Notes under the pieces: model-generated
The model's database searches: none
What the model saw: only the letters and a program-made list of their open reading frames with translations
Told to the model about the DNA's origin: nothing
Origin: Hyphomicrobiales bacterium
GTDB taxonomy: Bacteria > Pseudomonadota > Alphaproteobacteria > Rhizobiales > Rhizobiaceae
DNA length: 64,000 nt
Assembly (NCBI GenBank): GCA_900468065.1
Contig: UBTA01000062.1
Coordinates: 43,590-107,589 of the forward strand
Direction of reading: 5' to 3'
Translations under genes and position numbers: made by a program
In this document: positions 38,326 to 46,954 of the stretch, one piece after another
Numbering within the stretch: position 1 is the first letter of the stretch
How the letters are laid out: the number at the start of each line of letters is the position of its first letter

Positions 38326-38940
38326 TTACGGCGTTGGCGGCGCGGCAGCGATCGTGAACTTCTGATCGACGCTTGCGGACTTGCCGCTGTTCAGGTCGTT
38401 GAAATGAAACCGGAGAACGTAATCGCCTGCCGCAGCACCGCTGACATCCGTGGTCAACGTCGCGTAGATTTCCTGGTTGCGGAAGAAACTGGTGAAGGTG
38501 AAGTTGCCAAAAGCTTTCTGGTTGGCCAGCACTTCGCCCGAAGCGCTGAGAATGTCCAGGTCCACCGTAAAATGCGTTTCCATCTTGCCTTCGACCGCCG
38601 CAGCTTTCCAGGTCAGGCCGATCGGTTCGACATAGGAGACGAGGGCTTCACCCGGCTTGAACACCGGCTGCTGCTTCGGCTCATACATGGCGTAGCCAAT
38701 GGGAGGGGCTGCGACGAACACCGCCTTGCCGACGGAAAAGGGCAAGGTCGCTGAAAACGCGCTGATTGCCGAGCGCATGGCATCATGGGCACCGAGCGTA
38801 TCGCCGGAGGCTGCCAGCGCTTCGGCCTTCGTTGCCGCGTCTGCGAGTGGCCCGGCGAGGGTGGGGCCAGCCAAAAGCAACAGGAGCGGGAGCGCGTTGA
38901 TTGCGCCCTTCAGACAGCCTCTACGATTGCCGGTGCGCAT
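38326..38940 (-). CDS. Exported hypothetical protein
   Basis: A 204-residue secreted protein with signal peptide INALPLLLLLAGPTLA. The mature part is beta-rich (METHFTVDLDILSASGEVL; YVLRFHFNDLNSGKSASVDQKF) and ends in a domain resembling extracellular beta-sandwich folds. The ATG at 38940 follows GGGGAGAG. It is divergent from threonine dehydratase. No family name can be assigned. Confidence 0.72.
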   Translation of the reverse strand: MRTGNRRGCLKGAINALPLLLLLAGPTLAGPLADAATKAEALAASGDTLGAHDAMRSAISAFSATLPFSVGKAVFVAAPPIGYAMYEPKQQPVFKPGEALVSYVEPIGLTWKAAAVEGKMETHFTVDLDILSASGEVLANQKAFGNFTFTSFFRNQEIYATLTTDVSGAAAGDYVLRFHFNDLNSGKSASVDQKFTIAAAPPTP

Positions 38941-39122
38941 TGTCTCTCCCCTGATCCCGCATCTGTTACGGATGTTCGGTATTTGCCCGCCGGAGTCAAG
39001 GCGAAGTGCATCACCCCTAAAGATGAATTCATGACTCCACTTATTGACGAATAGCGGTGGTTTAGCCAACGGTGATGTGGCATAGGCAGGGCGATACGAA
39101 CCCGAAAGAAAGACCACATTCC

Positions 39123-40370
39123 ATGAAGCAGGACGTTGATAATGCCGTCGAGGCTTTGCGCGCGTTGTTCCCGGCAACGCCGCTGCAGCTCAATGATCAT
39201 CTGAGTGCGCGTTACGGCGCGACGATCTATCTGAAGCGCGAGGATCTTTCGCCGGTGCGCTCCTACAAGATCAGGGGCGCGTTCAATTTTTTCCGCAAGG
39301 TGATTGCGACCGGTGGAACCGGAAAGACCTTTGTCTGCGCGTCCGCCGGCAATCACGCACAAGGGTTTGCCTTCGTCTGCCGCCATTTTGGCGTGCCGGG
39401 CGTGGTCTTCATGCCGGTGACGACACCGCAGCAGAAGATCGACAAGACGCGGATATTCGGCGGCGAGTTCATCACCATCAAGCTGGTCGGCGACTTCTTC
39501 GACCAATGCTATCAGGCGGCGCGTGACCACGTGGAGCGGATCGACGGTGTCATGGTGCCGCCGTTCGACCATGCCGATATCATCGAAGGCCAGGCGACGG
39601 TCGCCGCTGAAATGATCGAGCAATTGCCGGATGGCGTCTTTCCGGACCTGGTAATCATGCCTGTCGGTGGCGGTGGGCTTTCCGCCGGCATGACCAGCTA
39701 TCTGAAAGACCGTATACGGCCCGAAGCCTTCATTTTCTGCGAGCCGGAGGGTGCGCCGAGCCTACGTCGTAGTCTGGAGACAGGGTCGGTGGTGACACTC
39801 GATCAGGTCGATAATTTTGTCGATGGTGCCGCCGTCGGGCGCATCGGCGACCTTAACTTTGCAGCGCTCAAGCATTTTTCCACCGAACAGGTTCTGCTAC
39901 TGGCGGAAAACGCCATCTGCGTCACGATCACCGACATGCTGAACGTCGAAGGCGTCGTGCTGGAACCGGCTGGAGCCTTGTCGATCACGGCTCTGGAAAC
40001 GCTGGGCCGCGAGGCGCTGGAAGGCAAGACCATCGTTGCCGTTGTCTCGGGCGGCAATTTCGATTTCGAACGCCTGCCTGACGTCAAGGAACGCGCCATG
40101 CGGCATGCGGGCCTGAAAAAATACTTCATACTGCGGATGCCGCAGCGCCCAGGCGCGCTGAAAGACTTTCTTGGACTGCTTGGCGCGGAGGACGATATCG
40201 CCCGGTTCGAATACCTGAAGAAATCGGCCCGCAATTTCGGCTCGATCCTGATCGGCATCGAAACCAAACATCCGGAGAATTTCCCAAGGCTGAAGGCAGC
40301 CTTCGACAGCGCCGGACTGCATTATCAGGATATCACCGACAACGAAATATTGGCCAATCTTGTGATCTGA
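39123..40370 (+). CDS. ilvA: Threonine dehydratase
   Basis: A PLP enzyme that deaminates threonine to 2-oxobutanoate, the first step of isoleucine synthesis. It has 415 residues, with the PLP lysine in SYKIRGAFN (K49), the phosphate loop VGGGGLSAG and a single C-terminal ACT-like regulatory domain (YFILRMPQRPGALKDFLGLL). This is the short one-ACT form. The ATG at 39123 has a weak ribosome-binding site. Its stop lies inside the palindrome at 40363-40393. Confidence 0.92.
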   Translation: MKQDVDNAVEALRALFPATPLQLNDHLSARYGATIYLKREDLSPVRSYKIRGAFNFFRKVIATGGTGKTFVCASAGNHAQGFAFVCRHFGVPGVVFMPVTTPQQKIDKTRIFGGEFITIKLVGDFFDQCYQAARDHVERIDGVMVPPFDHADIIEGQATVAAEMIEQLPDGVFPDLVIMPVGGGGLSAGMTSYLKDRIRPEAFIFCEPEGAPSLRRSLETGSVVTLDQVDNFVDGAAVGRIGDLNFAALKHFSTEQVLLLAENAICVTITDMLNVEGVVLEPAGALSITALETLGREALEGKTIVAVVSGGNFDFERLPDVKERAMRHAGLKKYFILRMPQRPGALKDFLGLLGAEDDIARFEYLKKSARNFGSILIGIETKHPENFPRLKAAFDSAGLHYQDITDNEILANLVI

Positions 40371-40393
40371 TATTAATATTTAATATCAGATCA
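40363..40393. terminator. AT-rich palindrome spanning two convergent stop codons
   Basis: TGATCTGATATTA (40363-40375) and TAATATCAGATCA (40381-40393) are exact inverted copies around ATATT. The left arm contains the stop codon of ilvA and the right arm contains the stop codon of the minus-strand hydrolase. It probably works as a shared, AT-rich bidirectional terminator. Confidence 0.7.
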
Positions 40394-41293
40394 TTGGTTG
40401 GTTTTCCTAAACCAGTCAAGGATGGTCTCCGCAAGCCGGTCTGTCGTCTTCGGCGACAGGGCGTCGCCCGCGGCCACATGGCGGTAGGGATCACCAATTT
40501 CGCCGGGATCAACGATAGTGGCCGTGCCGCCCCAGCGCGCGGCGACGGCAGAGGTTTGCCGCGCGTCGACAACCTGATCCGCCGGTGATTGGATGAACAG
40601 CGCCGGTGTTGCTATCGCTTCAAAGGGTAGCGCTCGAACCTGCGCGACCAGCGATGCGACCGGCAGAAGCGAGGAGACTGGATATTCCGTTGTCCAGTAA
40701 GCTGCATGAAGGGCGTTCATCGGGACGAAGGAACGGCGGCGGCCAAGGATGAGACGCGCGCTCAGGTGGGCAAGCGGCGCCGTCAAAAGGAAAGCGCCGC
40801 GTCCCCTGATCCGGAAATTTGGAGCCATAAAAAAAGCGCTTACGATGCGTGCGGCCAATGAGGGCTGCGAAAGAGCCCAGGTGGCGAGTGCAGCACCGGT
40901 AGAGGTTGCGATGATCAGCGTCTTGTCACCGAGAAGCGCGGCGATATCCAGCGCTTCTCGCATGTCTTCCTGCCAGTCCTCCACCGACGCCTCAGCCATT
41001 GCATCGCTGCTGCGGCCATGTCCGGCAAGGCGCGTGTAAAACAGGTTGGCGTGAAGCGCCGTCGCCACGAGATCGGGCAGGGGGCGAACCTCGCCCTTGG
41101 ACGCGGAAAATCCATGGATATAGACAATCGCAAGCGGCGTCCGGTGCTTTGCGAGAGGATCGGCCCAGACGACCTGCTTGGCCAATCCCGGCCGGATATC
41201 GGGGAAGGCCGATTCGCTGGCCACGAGATATGCTTCGACACCGTCAATCGATCCGATGGCAATCGATCCGATGGCCGAAAAACCCGATGTCAT
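40391..41293 (-). CDS. Alpha/beta hydrolase
   Basis: A 300-residue alpha/beta-hydrolase-fold protein. The oxyanion region is YIHGFSASKGEVRPL, the nucleophile elbow is ATSTGAALA (serine replaced by threonine-serine-threonine context, ST-G), the acid is likely in QSPADQVVD and the catalytic histidine in YRHVAAGD. It resembles esterase/lipase or lysophospholipase proteins. The start is uncertain, because no good ribosome-binding site precedes 41293 and the frame continues to 41422. It is convergent with ilvA. Confidence 0.75.
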   Translation of the reverse strand: MTSGFSAIGSIAIGSIDGVEAYLVASESAFPDIRPGLAKQVVWADPLAKHRTPLAIVYIHGFSASKGEVRPLPDLVATALHANLFYTRLAGHGRSSDAMAEASVEDWQEDMREALDIAALLGDKTLIIATSTGAALATWALSQPSLAARIVSAFFMAPNFRIRGRGAFLLTAPLAHLSARLILGRRRSFVPMNALHAAYWTTEYPVSSLLPVASLVAQVRALPFEAIATPALFIQSPADQVVDARQTSAVAARWGGTATIVDPGEIGDPYRHVAAGDALSPKTTDRLAETILDWFRKTNQ

Positions 41294-41403
41294 GGTCGCG
41301 GCAGCACCCTTGTCATTCCATTTTTCCTCGAACCTGCGAGCGGACCACTGAAGGACAGAACTTAGTCTTTGACAGCCCCGTTTGCCATGAGTAAGTCTTT
41401 CGC

Positions 41404-41721
41404 ATGGCTTCTTTTCTGTCAAAACTGTTCGGTTTTTCCAAGGGCTCCGTTACCGAGGCGGCTGCGTCTTCCGGCAAGACGGAGACCTATGGCGACTGCC
41501 TGATTCGCGCCACGCCGATCCGCGATGGATCCCAGTTCAGGCTGGCCGGTTCGGTTGAAAAGGAGATCGAAGGGGGCATTCGTGTCCGCACGTTCATCCG
41601 CGCCGATGTTTTCACGTCGGAACAGGATGTGATCGACGCGACGCTGCGCAAAGCGCATCAGATCATCGACCAGCACGGCCCGTCGCTATTTGCCGACGAT
41701 ATCGCCTCGCGGCAGGTATAA
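41404..41721 (+). CDS. HlyU-family protein
   Basis: A 105-residue protein of the HlyU transcriptional-activator family (MASFLSKLFGFSKG; YGDCLIRATPIRDGSQFRLAG; DVFTSEQDVIDATLRKAHQIID). In Vibrio, HlyU relieves H-NS silencing; that fold differs from this family label, and the molecular role in rhizobia is unknown. It starts at 41404 with a weak ribosome-binding site. Confidence 0.75.
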   Translation: MASFLSKLFGFSKGSVTEAAASSGKTETYGDCLIRATPIRDGSQFRLAGSVEKEIEGGIRVRTFIRADVFTSEQDVIDATLRKAHQIIDQHGPSLFADDIASRQV

Positions 41722-41920
41722 CTCCGGACATTTGAAAACTCTGTTATTCGAACTGCCATCGGCAGAGGTCCTTGCTGCGCAAAATTGAAGGGCCGCACGC
41801 GATCGACTTTGAGGCGCTCCCATCGGTTCGCTTTTAACAAGCGGCGGCAAAGCCCTAAACGTTTCTTTAAATTTGCCGTTTATAGATTCACTCAGTGAAA
41901 ATTCGAGTGAATATCTGGCG

Positions 41921-43165
41921 ATGACCAATGTAGCCCTGTTTTTCTGCGAAGGCCTTGTCTACGTCGCAGTCATGGTCACGCTGCTGCACCTGCGCCACCG
42001 TCTGGGCCTTGGCGTCTTCATCGCAGCTCTCGGCGTCCTGCATTTCATCGAGACCTATCTGGCAGCTGTTTTCTATGTGCAGCTGCCGTTCGGCGTGATT
42101 TCGCCGGGATCTGCCGTGCTGTTTGCCGGCAAGTTGATGATGATCCTCCTTCTTTACGTGAAGGAGGACGCAGCGACCGTGCGTCAGCCGATCTACGGCC
42201 TCTTGGCAGGCAATTTTCTCACCGTCGCGCTCAGCCTGCTCTTGCAGATGCACCAGACAGTTGCGGCCGTTCCCAATCGCAGTGCCGACCTCGCGTTCAT
42301 CGACGAGATGGGCTGGCTGATGCTGTGGGGGACGCTGCTGCTCTATCTCGACTCGCTGCTGATCATCCTGCTTTACGAGCGGATCGGCCGTTGGATGCGC
42401 GGGTTGCTTACCTTGCGGTTTCTCATCTGCGGCGTCGTCGTGCTGACCTTCGACCAAGCTGGGTTCTATCTCGCGCTGTATGCACTCAACGATGCTCCGG
42501 CCGAAGTGTTCTGGGGCGGCTGGATTGCCAAGATGGGGGCGGCGGTCGTCTATTCGCTGATCCTGGGTGCCTATCTGCATTTTTCCAGTCATTCGGTCCT
42601 GTCCGTCCTGCGGCAGCCGATCGGCGACATCTTCAACACGCTGACATTCCGGGAGCGTTACGAGGACCTGCTGTCGAAGTCGGGGCGGGATATGCTGACC
42701 GGCGTGCTCGATCGCAGCCGTTTCGAGTTCGAAGCGCCACGGTTGATCCGCCACGCGGTAGCGTCGGGCAGCGTCATCAGCTTGATCATGATCGATGCCG
42801 ATCACTTCAAGAGCATCAACGACCGCTTTGGTCATCTCGAAGGCGACCGGGTGCTGAAATCCATTACCGACGCCATCCAGGCGGGCCTGCGCCCGAGCGA
42901 TCACCTCTTCCGTTACGGCGGAGAGGAATTCGTCGTCCTTTGTGACGGCCTGGATCACGGCAGCGCCTTATCACGGGCCGAACAGTTGCGGCTACGTGTT
43001 CTCAGTGACGTGACGGCATCGGATCAATCTGCCGTTACCGTCAGCATCGGCATTGCCTCGACACCTATCGACGGAACGACGACGCGCGATCTGCTGTCAA
43101 AGGCCGACTTGCGGTTATATGAAGCCAAGCGCAGAGGGCGCAATTGCGTGGTCGGAAACGCTTGA
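41921..43165 (+). CDS. Membrane diguanylate cyclase (GGDEF)
   Basis: A 414-residue protein with about seven membrane segments in the first 230 residues (for example CEGLVYVAVMVTLLHL, LMMILLLYV, SLLIILLYERI, MGAAVVYSLILGAYLHF) and a C-terminal GGDEF domain. The active site is RYGGEEFVVL and an intact inhibitory I-site RPSD lies five residues upstream, so c-di-GMP product inhibition is expected. The ATG at 41921 is preferred over an upstream TTG. The membrane part may sense a signal; no EAL domain is present. Confidence 0.88.
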   Translation: MTNVALFFCEGLVYVAVMVTLLHLRHRLGLGVFIAALGVLHFIETYLAAVFYVQLPFGVISPGSAVLFAGKLMMILLLYVKEDAATVRQPIYGLLAGNFLTVALSLLLQMHQTVAAVPNRSADLAFIDEMGWLMLWGTLLLYLDSLLIILLYERIGRWMRGLLTLRFLICGVVVLTFDQAGFYLALYALNDAPAEVFWGGWIAKMGAAVVYSLILGAYLHFSSHSVLSVLRQPIGDIFNTLTFRERYEDLLSKSGRDMLTGVLDRSRFEFEAPRLIRHAVASGSVISLIMIDADHFKSINDRFGHLEGDRVLKSITDAIQAGLRPSDHLFRYGGEEFVVLCDGLDHGSALSRAEQLRLRVLSDVTASDQSAVTVSIGIASTPIDGTTTRDLLSKADLRLYEAKRRGRNCVVGNA

Positions 43166-43183
43166 ACTATCTTGCCGGAGCGT

Positions 43184-43669
43184 TCAAACACCGACATTCG
43201 GCCGGTCGATAATCTCCCGCAGCGAAAAGCTGGAGTTGATCTTGACCACGTGGGGCAAGGCCGACAGCCAATCCCGGTGGATACGCTCATAATCCTCAAG
43301 GTCCTTGGCGGCGACGCGCAGGATATAGTCGTATTCGCCTGACATCAGATAGCAGACCAGGACATTCGGACAGAGCTTTACCGCCGCTTCAAACTCGGTC
43401 AGGGTCTTGGCAAACTGGCCGGACAGCGAGATATGAACGATGACCATGATGCGATAGTCGAGCGCCTTGTGCGACAGGCGCGCGTGATAGCCGCTGATGA
43501 CGCCGGATTTTTCGAGGATATCGACCCGGCGCGAGCAGGCGGAAGCCGACAGGCCGACTTTTTCGGCCAGTTCCGCATTGGCGATCCGTCCGTTCTGCTG
43601 CAGAATCCTCAAGATCGCAGCATCAATTGCATCCATTGCCGCCAATCGAATATCCTTCGAATTTTTCAT
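43184..43669 (-). CDS. Lrp/AsnC-family regulator, probably of alanine dehydrogenase
   Basis: A 161-residue Lrp-type regulator. The helix-turn-helix is AELAEKVGLSASACSRRVDIL and the C-terminal ligand-binding domain contains LMSGEYDYILRVAAKD. It is divergent from ald, the classic layout of an alanine-responsive AldR/Lrp activator. The start at 43669 lacks a clear ribosome-binding site; an internal ATG at 43636 (MDAIDAAILRIL) is also plausible. It would bind the intergenic operator at 43681-43705. Confidence 0.88.
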   Translation of the reverse strand: MKNSKDIRLAAMDAIDAAILRILQQNGRIANAELAEKVGLSASACSRRVDILEKSGVISGYHARLSHKALDYRIMVIVHISLSGQFAKTLTEFEAAVKLCPNVLVCYLMSGEYDYILRVAAKDLEDYERIHRDWLSALPHVVKINSSFSLREIIDRPNVGV

Positions 43670-43680
43670 CAAAAACGCAA

Positions 43681-43705
43681 TAATCTGCGAAATATTACGC
43701 GATTA
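43681..43705. promoter_or_regulatory. Candidate Lrp-type operator between the regulator and ald
   Basis: TAATC (43681-43685) and GATTA (43701-43705) bound a 25-base element with an AT-rich centre (AAATATT) and partly symmetric GCG/CGC shoulders. It lies 12 bases from the regulator start and 95 from ald. Confidence 0.45.
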
Positions 43706-43799
43706 GCCCGTCATTTTGCAAGGACATACGGTGATCTTTCTGTTTCGCTACGCGGGTAAAACAACGATGGCGAAAGCTGCATAGGAGAGGAACGCGAAG

Positions 43800-44918
43800 A
43801 TGCGTGTCGGTTGCCCGAAGGAAATCAAAAACCATGAATATCGTGTCGGTTTAACACCCGGATCTGTGAGGGAATATGTGGCCCATGGCCACGAGGTGAT
43901 CATCGAAACAAAGGCCGGCGCAGGCATCGGCGCGGAAGACGACAGCTACAGAGCGGCCGGTGCGAAAATCGTCGCCACCGCCAAGGACGTCTTTGAAAAA
44001 TCCGACATGATCGTCAAGGTCAAGGAGCCGCAGCCGGCCGAATGGGCCCAGCTTCGCGACGGTCAGATCCTCTATACTTATTTGCACCTTGCTCCCGATC
44101 CGGAACAGACCAAGGGGCTGCTTGCCTCCGGTGTGACGGCGATCGCGTACGAAACGGTCACCGACGATCGTGGCGGCCTGCCGCTTTTGGCACCGATGTC
44201 GGAAGTGGCCGGACGGCTGGCGATCCAGGCCGGCGCCACCTCGTTGCAAAAGGCTAACGGCGGCCGCGGTATCCTGCTCGGTGGCGTGCCAGGGGTTCTG
44301 CCCGCCAAGGTCACAATCATCGGCGGCGGCGTCGTCGGTCTGCATGCCGCACGCATGGCGGCTGGTCTTGGGGCTGACGTGAGCATTCTCGACCGCTCCA
44401 TTCCCCGCCTGCGCCAACTCGACGATCTGTTTGCCGGGCGCGTCCATACCCGGTTTTCGACCATCGATGCGCTGGAAGAGGAAGTCTTTTCTGCCGATCT
44501 GGTGATTGGCGCCGTGCTGATCCCCGGTGCCGCAGCACCGAAACTGGTGACGCGCGAGATGCTGTCCGGCATGAAGAAGGGCGCTGTCATCGTCGATGTC
44601 GCCATCGACCAGGGCGGCTGCTTCGAGACCTCGCATGCGACAACGCATTCCGATCCGACCTATGAAGTCGATGGGATCGTGCATTATTGCGTCGCCAACA
44701 TGCCCGGTGCCGTTCCGGTGACTTCGGCACATGCGCTCAACAACGCGACGCTATTCTACGGCCTACAGCTGGCCGATCGCGGTCTGAAGGCGATTGCAGA
44801 GGACCGGCATCTGCGTGCCGGCCTCAACGTTCACAAGGGGCGCGTCACCAACAAGGCGGTTGCCGAGGCGCTTGGTTATGAGAGCTATGCCCCGGAGGCG
44901 GTATTGAAGATCGCCTAA
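43800..44918 (+). CDS. ald: Alanine dehydrogenase
   Basis: An NAD-dependent enzyme interconverting alanine with pyruvate and ammonia, 372 residues. The start MRVGCPKEIKNHEYRVGLTP, the TYLHLAPD segment (catalytic His), the NAD fold IIGGGVVGLHAARMA and the block VDVAIDQGGCFETSHATTH are diagnostic. The ATG at 43800 follows GAGAGG. Control by the divergent Lrp-type regulator is likely. A strong terminator follows. Confidence 0.97.
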   Translation: MRVGCPKEIKNHEYRVGLTPGSVREYVAHGHEVIIETKAGAGIGAEDDSYRAAGAKIVATAKDVFEKSDMIVKVKEPQPAEWAQLRDGQILYTYLHLAPDPEQTKGLLASGVTAIAYETVTDDRGGLPLLAPMSEVAGRLAIQAGATSLQKANGGRGILLGGVPGVLPAKVTIIGGGVVGLHAARMAAGLGADVSILDRSIPRLRQLDDLFAGRVHTRFSTIDALEEEVFSADLVIGAVLIPGAAAPKLVTREMLSGMKKGAVIVDVAIDQGGCFETSHATTHSDPTYEVDGIVHYCVANMPGAVPVTSAHALNNATLFYGLQLADRGLKAIAEDRHLRAGLNVHKGRVTNKAVAEALGYESYAPEAVLKIA

Positions 44919-44944
44919 TTGGAGCACCGACAACATTGCCGTTG

Positions 44945-44974
44945 ACGGGGCCGGTATCTTCCGGCCCCGTTTTC
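44945..44974 (+). terminator. ald terminator
   Basis: ACGGGGCCGG (44945-44954) pairs perfectly with CCGGCCCCGT (44961-44970) around TATCTT, followed by TTTC. It abuts the stop of the convergent DUF1203 gene. Confidence 0.85.
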
Positions 44975-45443
44975 ACGCGCGCTCGATGCGGCATTGATAA
45001 CAATTGTTGCGGGCCGAGCGAACATGGACATAGGCCACCTCCGGCTTCTCCAGCAGCTCGCTTGCCCGGGCATCGATACCGGTAACCGGAATGACTGCGC
45101 CGGTGCCATAGACGATCCGGTCGTCAGCACTATAGCCACGCAAAAGATAATCCTTGCTGGTGGTCAGGATCGGCGGAACGGCCGCGCCACCCACATAGGC
45201 CTCGCATGGGTCCGCATGCAGAAAAACAGGTCCGGTTTCCGCATAGGGCTGCAGCTCCGGGAACGGGCGATAGGAAAGAATCAGATAGCCATCTCCCTCG
45301 GCAATATTGGCGAGGCAATGACGGCAGGGAATGCCCTGGCCATCGGAGACATGCAGTTCCGGTGTCAGGCCGTAAGCATCGGGCTCGCGGCGGCGGTAGC
45401 GCGCGGCAAGATCGCTCGGCATCGGTTGGTAACGTAGGGGCAT
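44973..45443 (-). CDS. DUF1203-family protein
   Basis: A 156-residue protein of the DUF1203 family with CRHCLANIAEGDGYLILSYRP and the C-terminal HVRSARNNCYQCRI; three or four conserved cysteines suggest metal binding, but this is unproven. The ATG at 45443 follows GGAGGAACCCGAA. It lies 81 bases behind the GNAT gene at the end of the cysteine operon and may be its last member. Confidence 0.82.
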   Translation of the reverse strand: MPLRYQPMPSDLAARYRRREPDAYGLTPELHVSDGQGIPCRHCLANIAEGDGYLILSYRPFPELQPYAETGPVFLHADPCEAYVGGAAVPPILTTSKDYLLRGYSADDRIVYGTGAVIPVTGIDARASELLEKPEVAYVHVRSARNNCYQCRIERA

Positions 45444-45524
45444 TTCGGGTTCCTCCGGTTTCAATACCGAAGGAAATGCCATGTGCCGACATGGAGCGAC
45501 ACCCGATACTTGCCGTTGCGACGG

Positions 45525-46100
45525 TCAGAGCCCGCGAGCGAACTCCAGCAGCTCGTCATCGCTGAGCGGCAGGACCTTGGCATCATGGGTCGAGACCGGG
45601 GAAAAACCGAAGCGCTGGTAAAGTTGCAGCGCGCGGGGATGGTCGAGCGTGTTGGTCGCAACACGCACTGTCTGCGGATTGGAGTTCCAAGCCGCATACA
45701 ATGTCTGCAGCAGAAACCATTTGCCTAGCCCAAGGCCAAGCGCATGTTCGAACATGCCGAAATGGGAGAGTTCGACAATATCCTCATCCACCTGCAACAG
45801 TTCGAAAAAACCGGCCGGGGCGCCGTTGACATAGAGCACCGTGACAGCATTGCGCTTGTCGTGCAGGACGCCGGTAAGGTCGGCATCGCTCATCCGCAGC
45901 CGGTCGACCCAGTTCCAGCGTTTGCCGACCTGCAGGTAGAGAAAGCGATAGAAGGGCAGCGGAATTTCTGGCACGCGCATGATCGCGGTCTGGATATTGA
46001 CCGGCACCGGCAGGCTCTGCTTGGGTGGCGCGGTCATTTCCAGTTCGGTGATGCGGACGTCGAGCGCTTCGACTGCTTTGTCCTTGGTCATGTTGATCAT
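45525..46100 (-). CDS. GNAT-family N-acetyltransferase
   Basis: A 191-residue protein of the GCN5-related acetyltransferase fold with the acetyl-CoA region FEHALGLGLGKWFLLQTL and the C-terminal HPRALQLYQRFGFSPV. The start at 46100 overlaps the sseA stop by four bases (ATGA), so the genes are translationally coupled. The substrate is unknown; the context is cysteine and sulfur metabolism. Confidence 0.85.
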   Translation of the reverse strand: MINMTKDKAVEALDVRITELEMTAPPKQSLPVPVNIQTAIMRVPEIPLPFYRFLYLQVGKRWNWVDRLRMSDADLTGVLHDKRNAVTVLYVNGAPAGFFELLQVDEDIVELSHFGMFEHALGLGLGKWFLLQTLYAAWNSNPQTVRVATNTLDHPRALQLYQRFGFSPVSTHDAKVLPLSDDELLEFARGL

Positions 46101-46951
46101 TCTTTCCCGGTAACGACGGGTGTGTCTGCCCGGCTGCCCCATTCGGACCACGAGCCATCATAGAGCGTATTGTCGGTGTGGCCCAGCGATTGCAATGCCA
46201 GCATGATGATCGCTGCGGTGACGCCGGAACCACAGGAAGTGACGACTGGCTTGTCGAGATCGATACCCACCGCCTCGATCGTTTCGCGCAGGGCGTCGAG
46301 CGATTTCAGCTTGCCGCCAGTCGAAAAGACACCGGAAGGCAGACTTTTGGCGCCGGGCATGTGGCCCGATCGCATGCCGGCTCTGGGTTCGGCTTCCTCG
46401 CCGGTGAAGCGCGCGGCACCACGCGCATCGGCAATCTGGCGGGAACCGGTTTCAACGATGTCGCACATTTGCGCGAACGAGGTCACAGCTTCAGCATTGA
46501 ATTGAGGATGGAATGTTGCAGGTGTTGGCTGCGGAACATCCGTGGTGACCGGGCGGCCCTCAGCCTTCCAGCCATCGATGCCGCCATCCAGGACAAACAC
46601 CGACTTCGCGCCCATGCTGCGCAGCAGCCACCAGACGCGCGGCGCGGTAAAGATACCGGGACCATCGTAGACGACGATCGTATCGTTCTCGCTGATGCCC
46701 AGCTTGCCGACCGACTCTGCAAACGATTCGGGCGAGGGAATGGTGTGCGGCAGGCCGCTCGTCAGGTCAGCAATGGCGTCCTGATCGTAAAAGACCGCGC
46801 CGGGAATGTGGCCAGCCACATATTCGGCCTTCGGGTCCCGTTTCTGTGCTGGCAGATACCAGGCTGCATCGACAACCTTCACCGAAGGATCGGTCAGCCG
46901 CTGCTGCAACCAATCGGCGGAAACGACGAAAGCGCTTTTCTGTTCGGTCAT
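46097..46951 (-). CDS. sseA: 3-mercaptopyruvate sulfurtransferase
   Basis: A 284-residue two-rhodanese-domain protein that transfers sulfur from 3-mercaptopyruvate to thiol acceptors. The catalytic cysteine is C240 in VTSCGSGVTA, the CGSGVT form typical of mercaptopyruvate rather than thiosulfate sulfurtransferase. The N-terminal inactive rhodanese domain contains VVYDGPGIFTAPRVWW. The ATG at 46951 follows GGGAGAG. It is third in an operon with cysK and an alanyl-tRNA editing protein. Confidence 0.94.
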   Translation of the reverse strand: MTEQKSAFVVSADWLQQRLTDPSVKVVDAAWYLPAQKRDPKAEYVAGHIPGAVFYDQDAIADLTSGLPHTIPSPESFAESVGKLGISENDTIVVYDGPGIFTAPRVWWLLRSMGAKSVFVLDGGIDGWKAEGRPVTTDVPQPTPATFHPQFNAEAVTSFAQMCDIVETGSRQIADARGAARFTGEEAEPRAGMRSGHMPGAKSLPSGVFSTGGKLKSLDALRETIEAVGIDLDKPVVTSCGSGVTAAIIMLALQSLGHTDNTLYDGSWSEWGSRADTPVVTGKE

Positions 46952-46954
46952 CGA

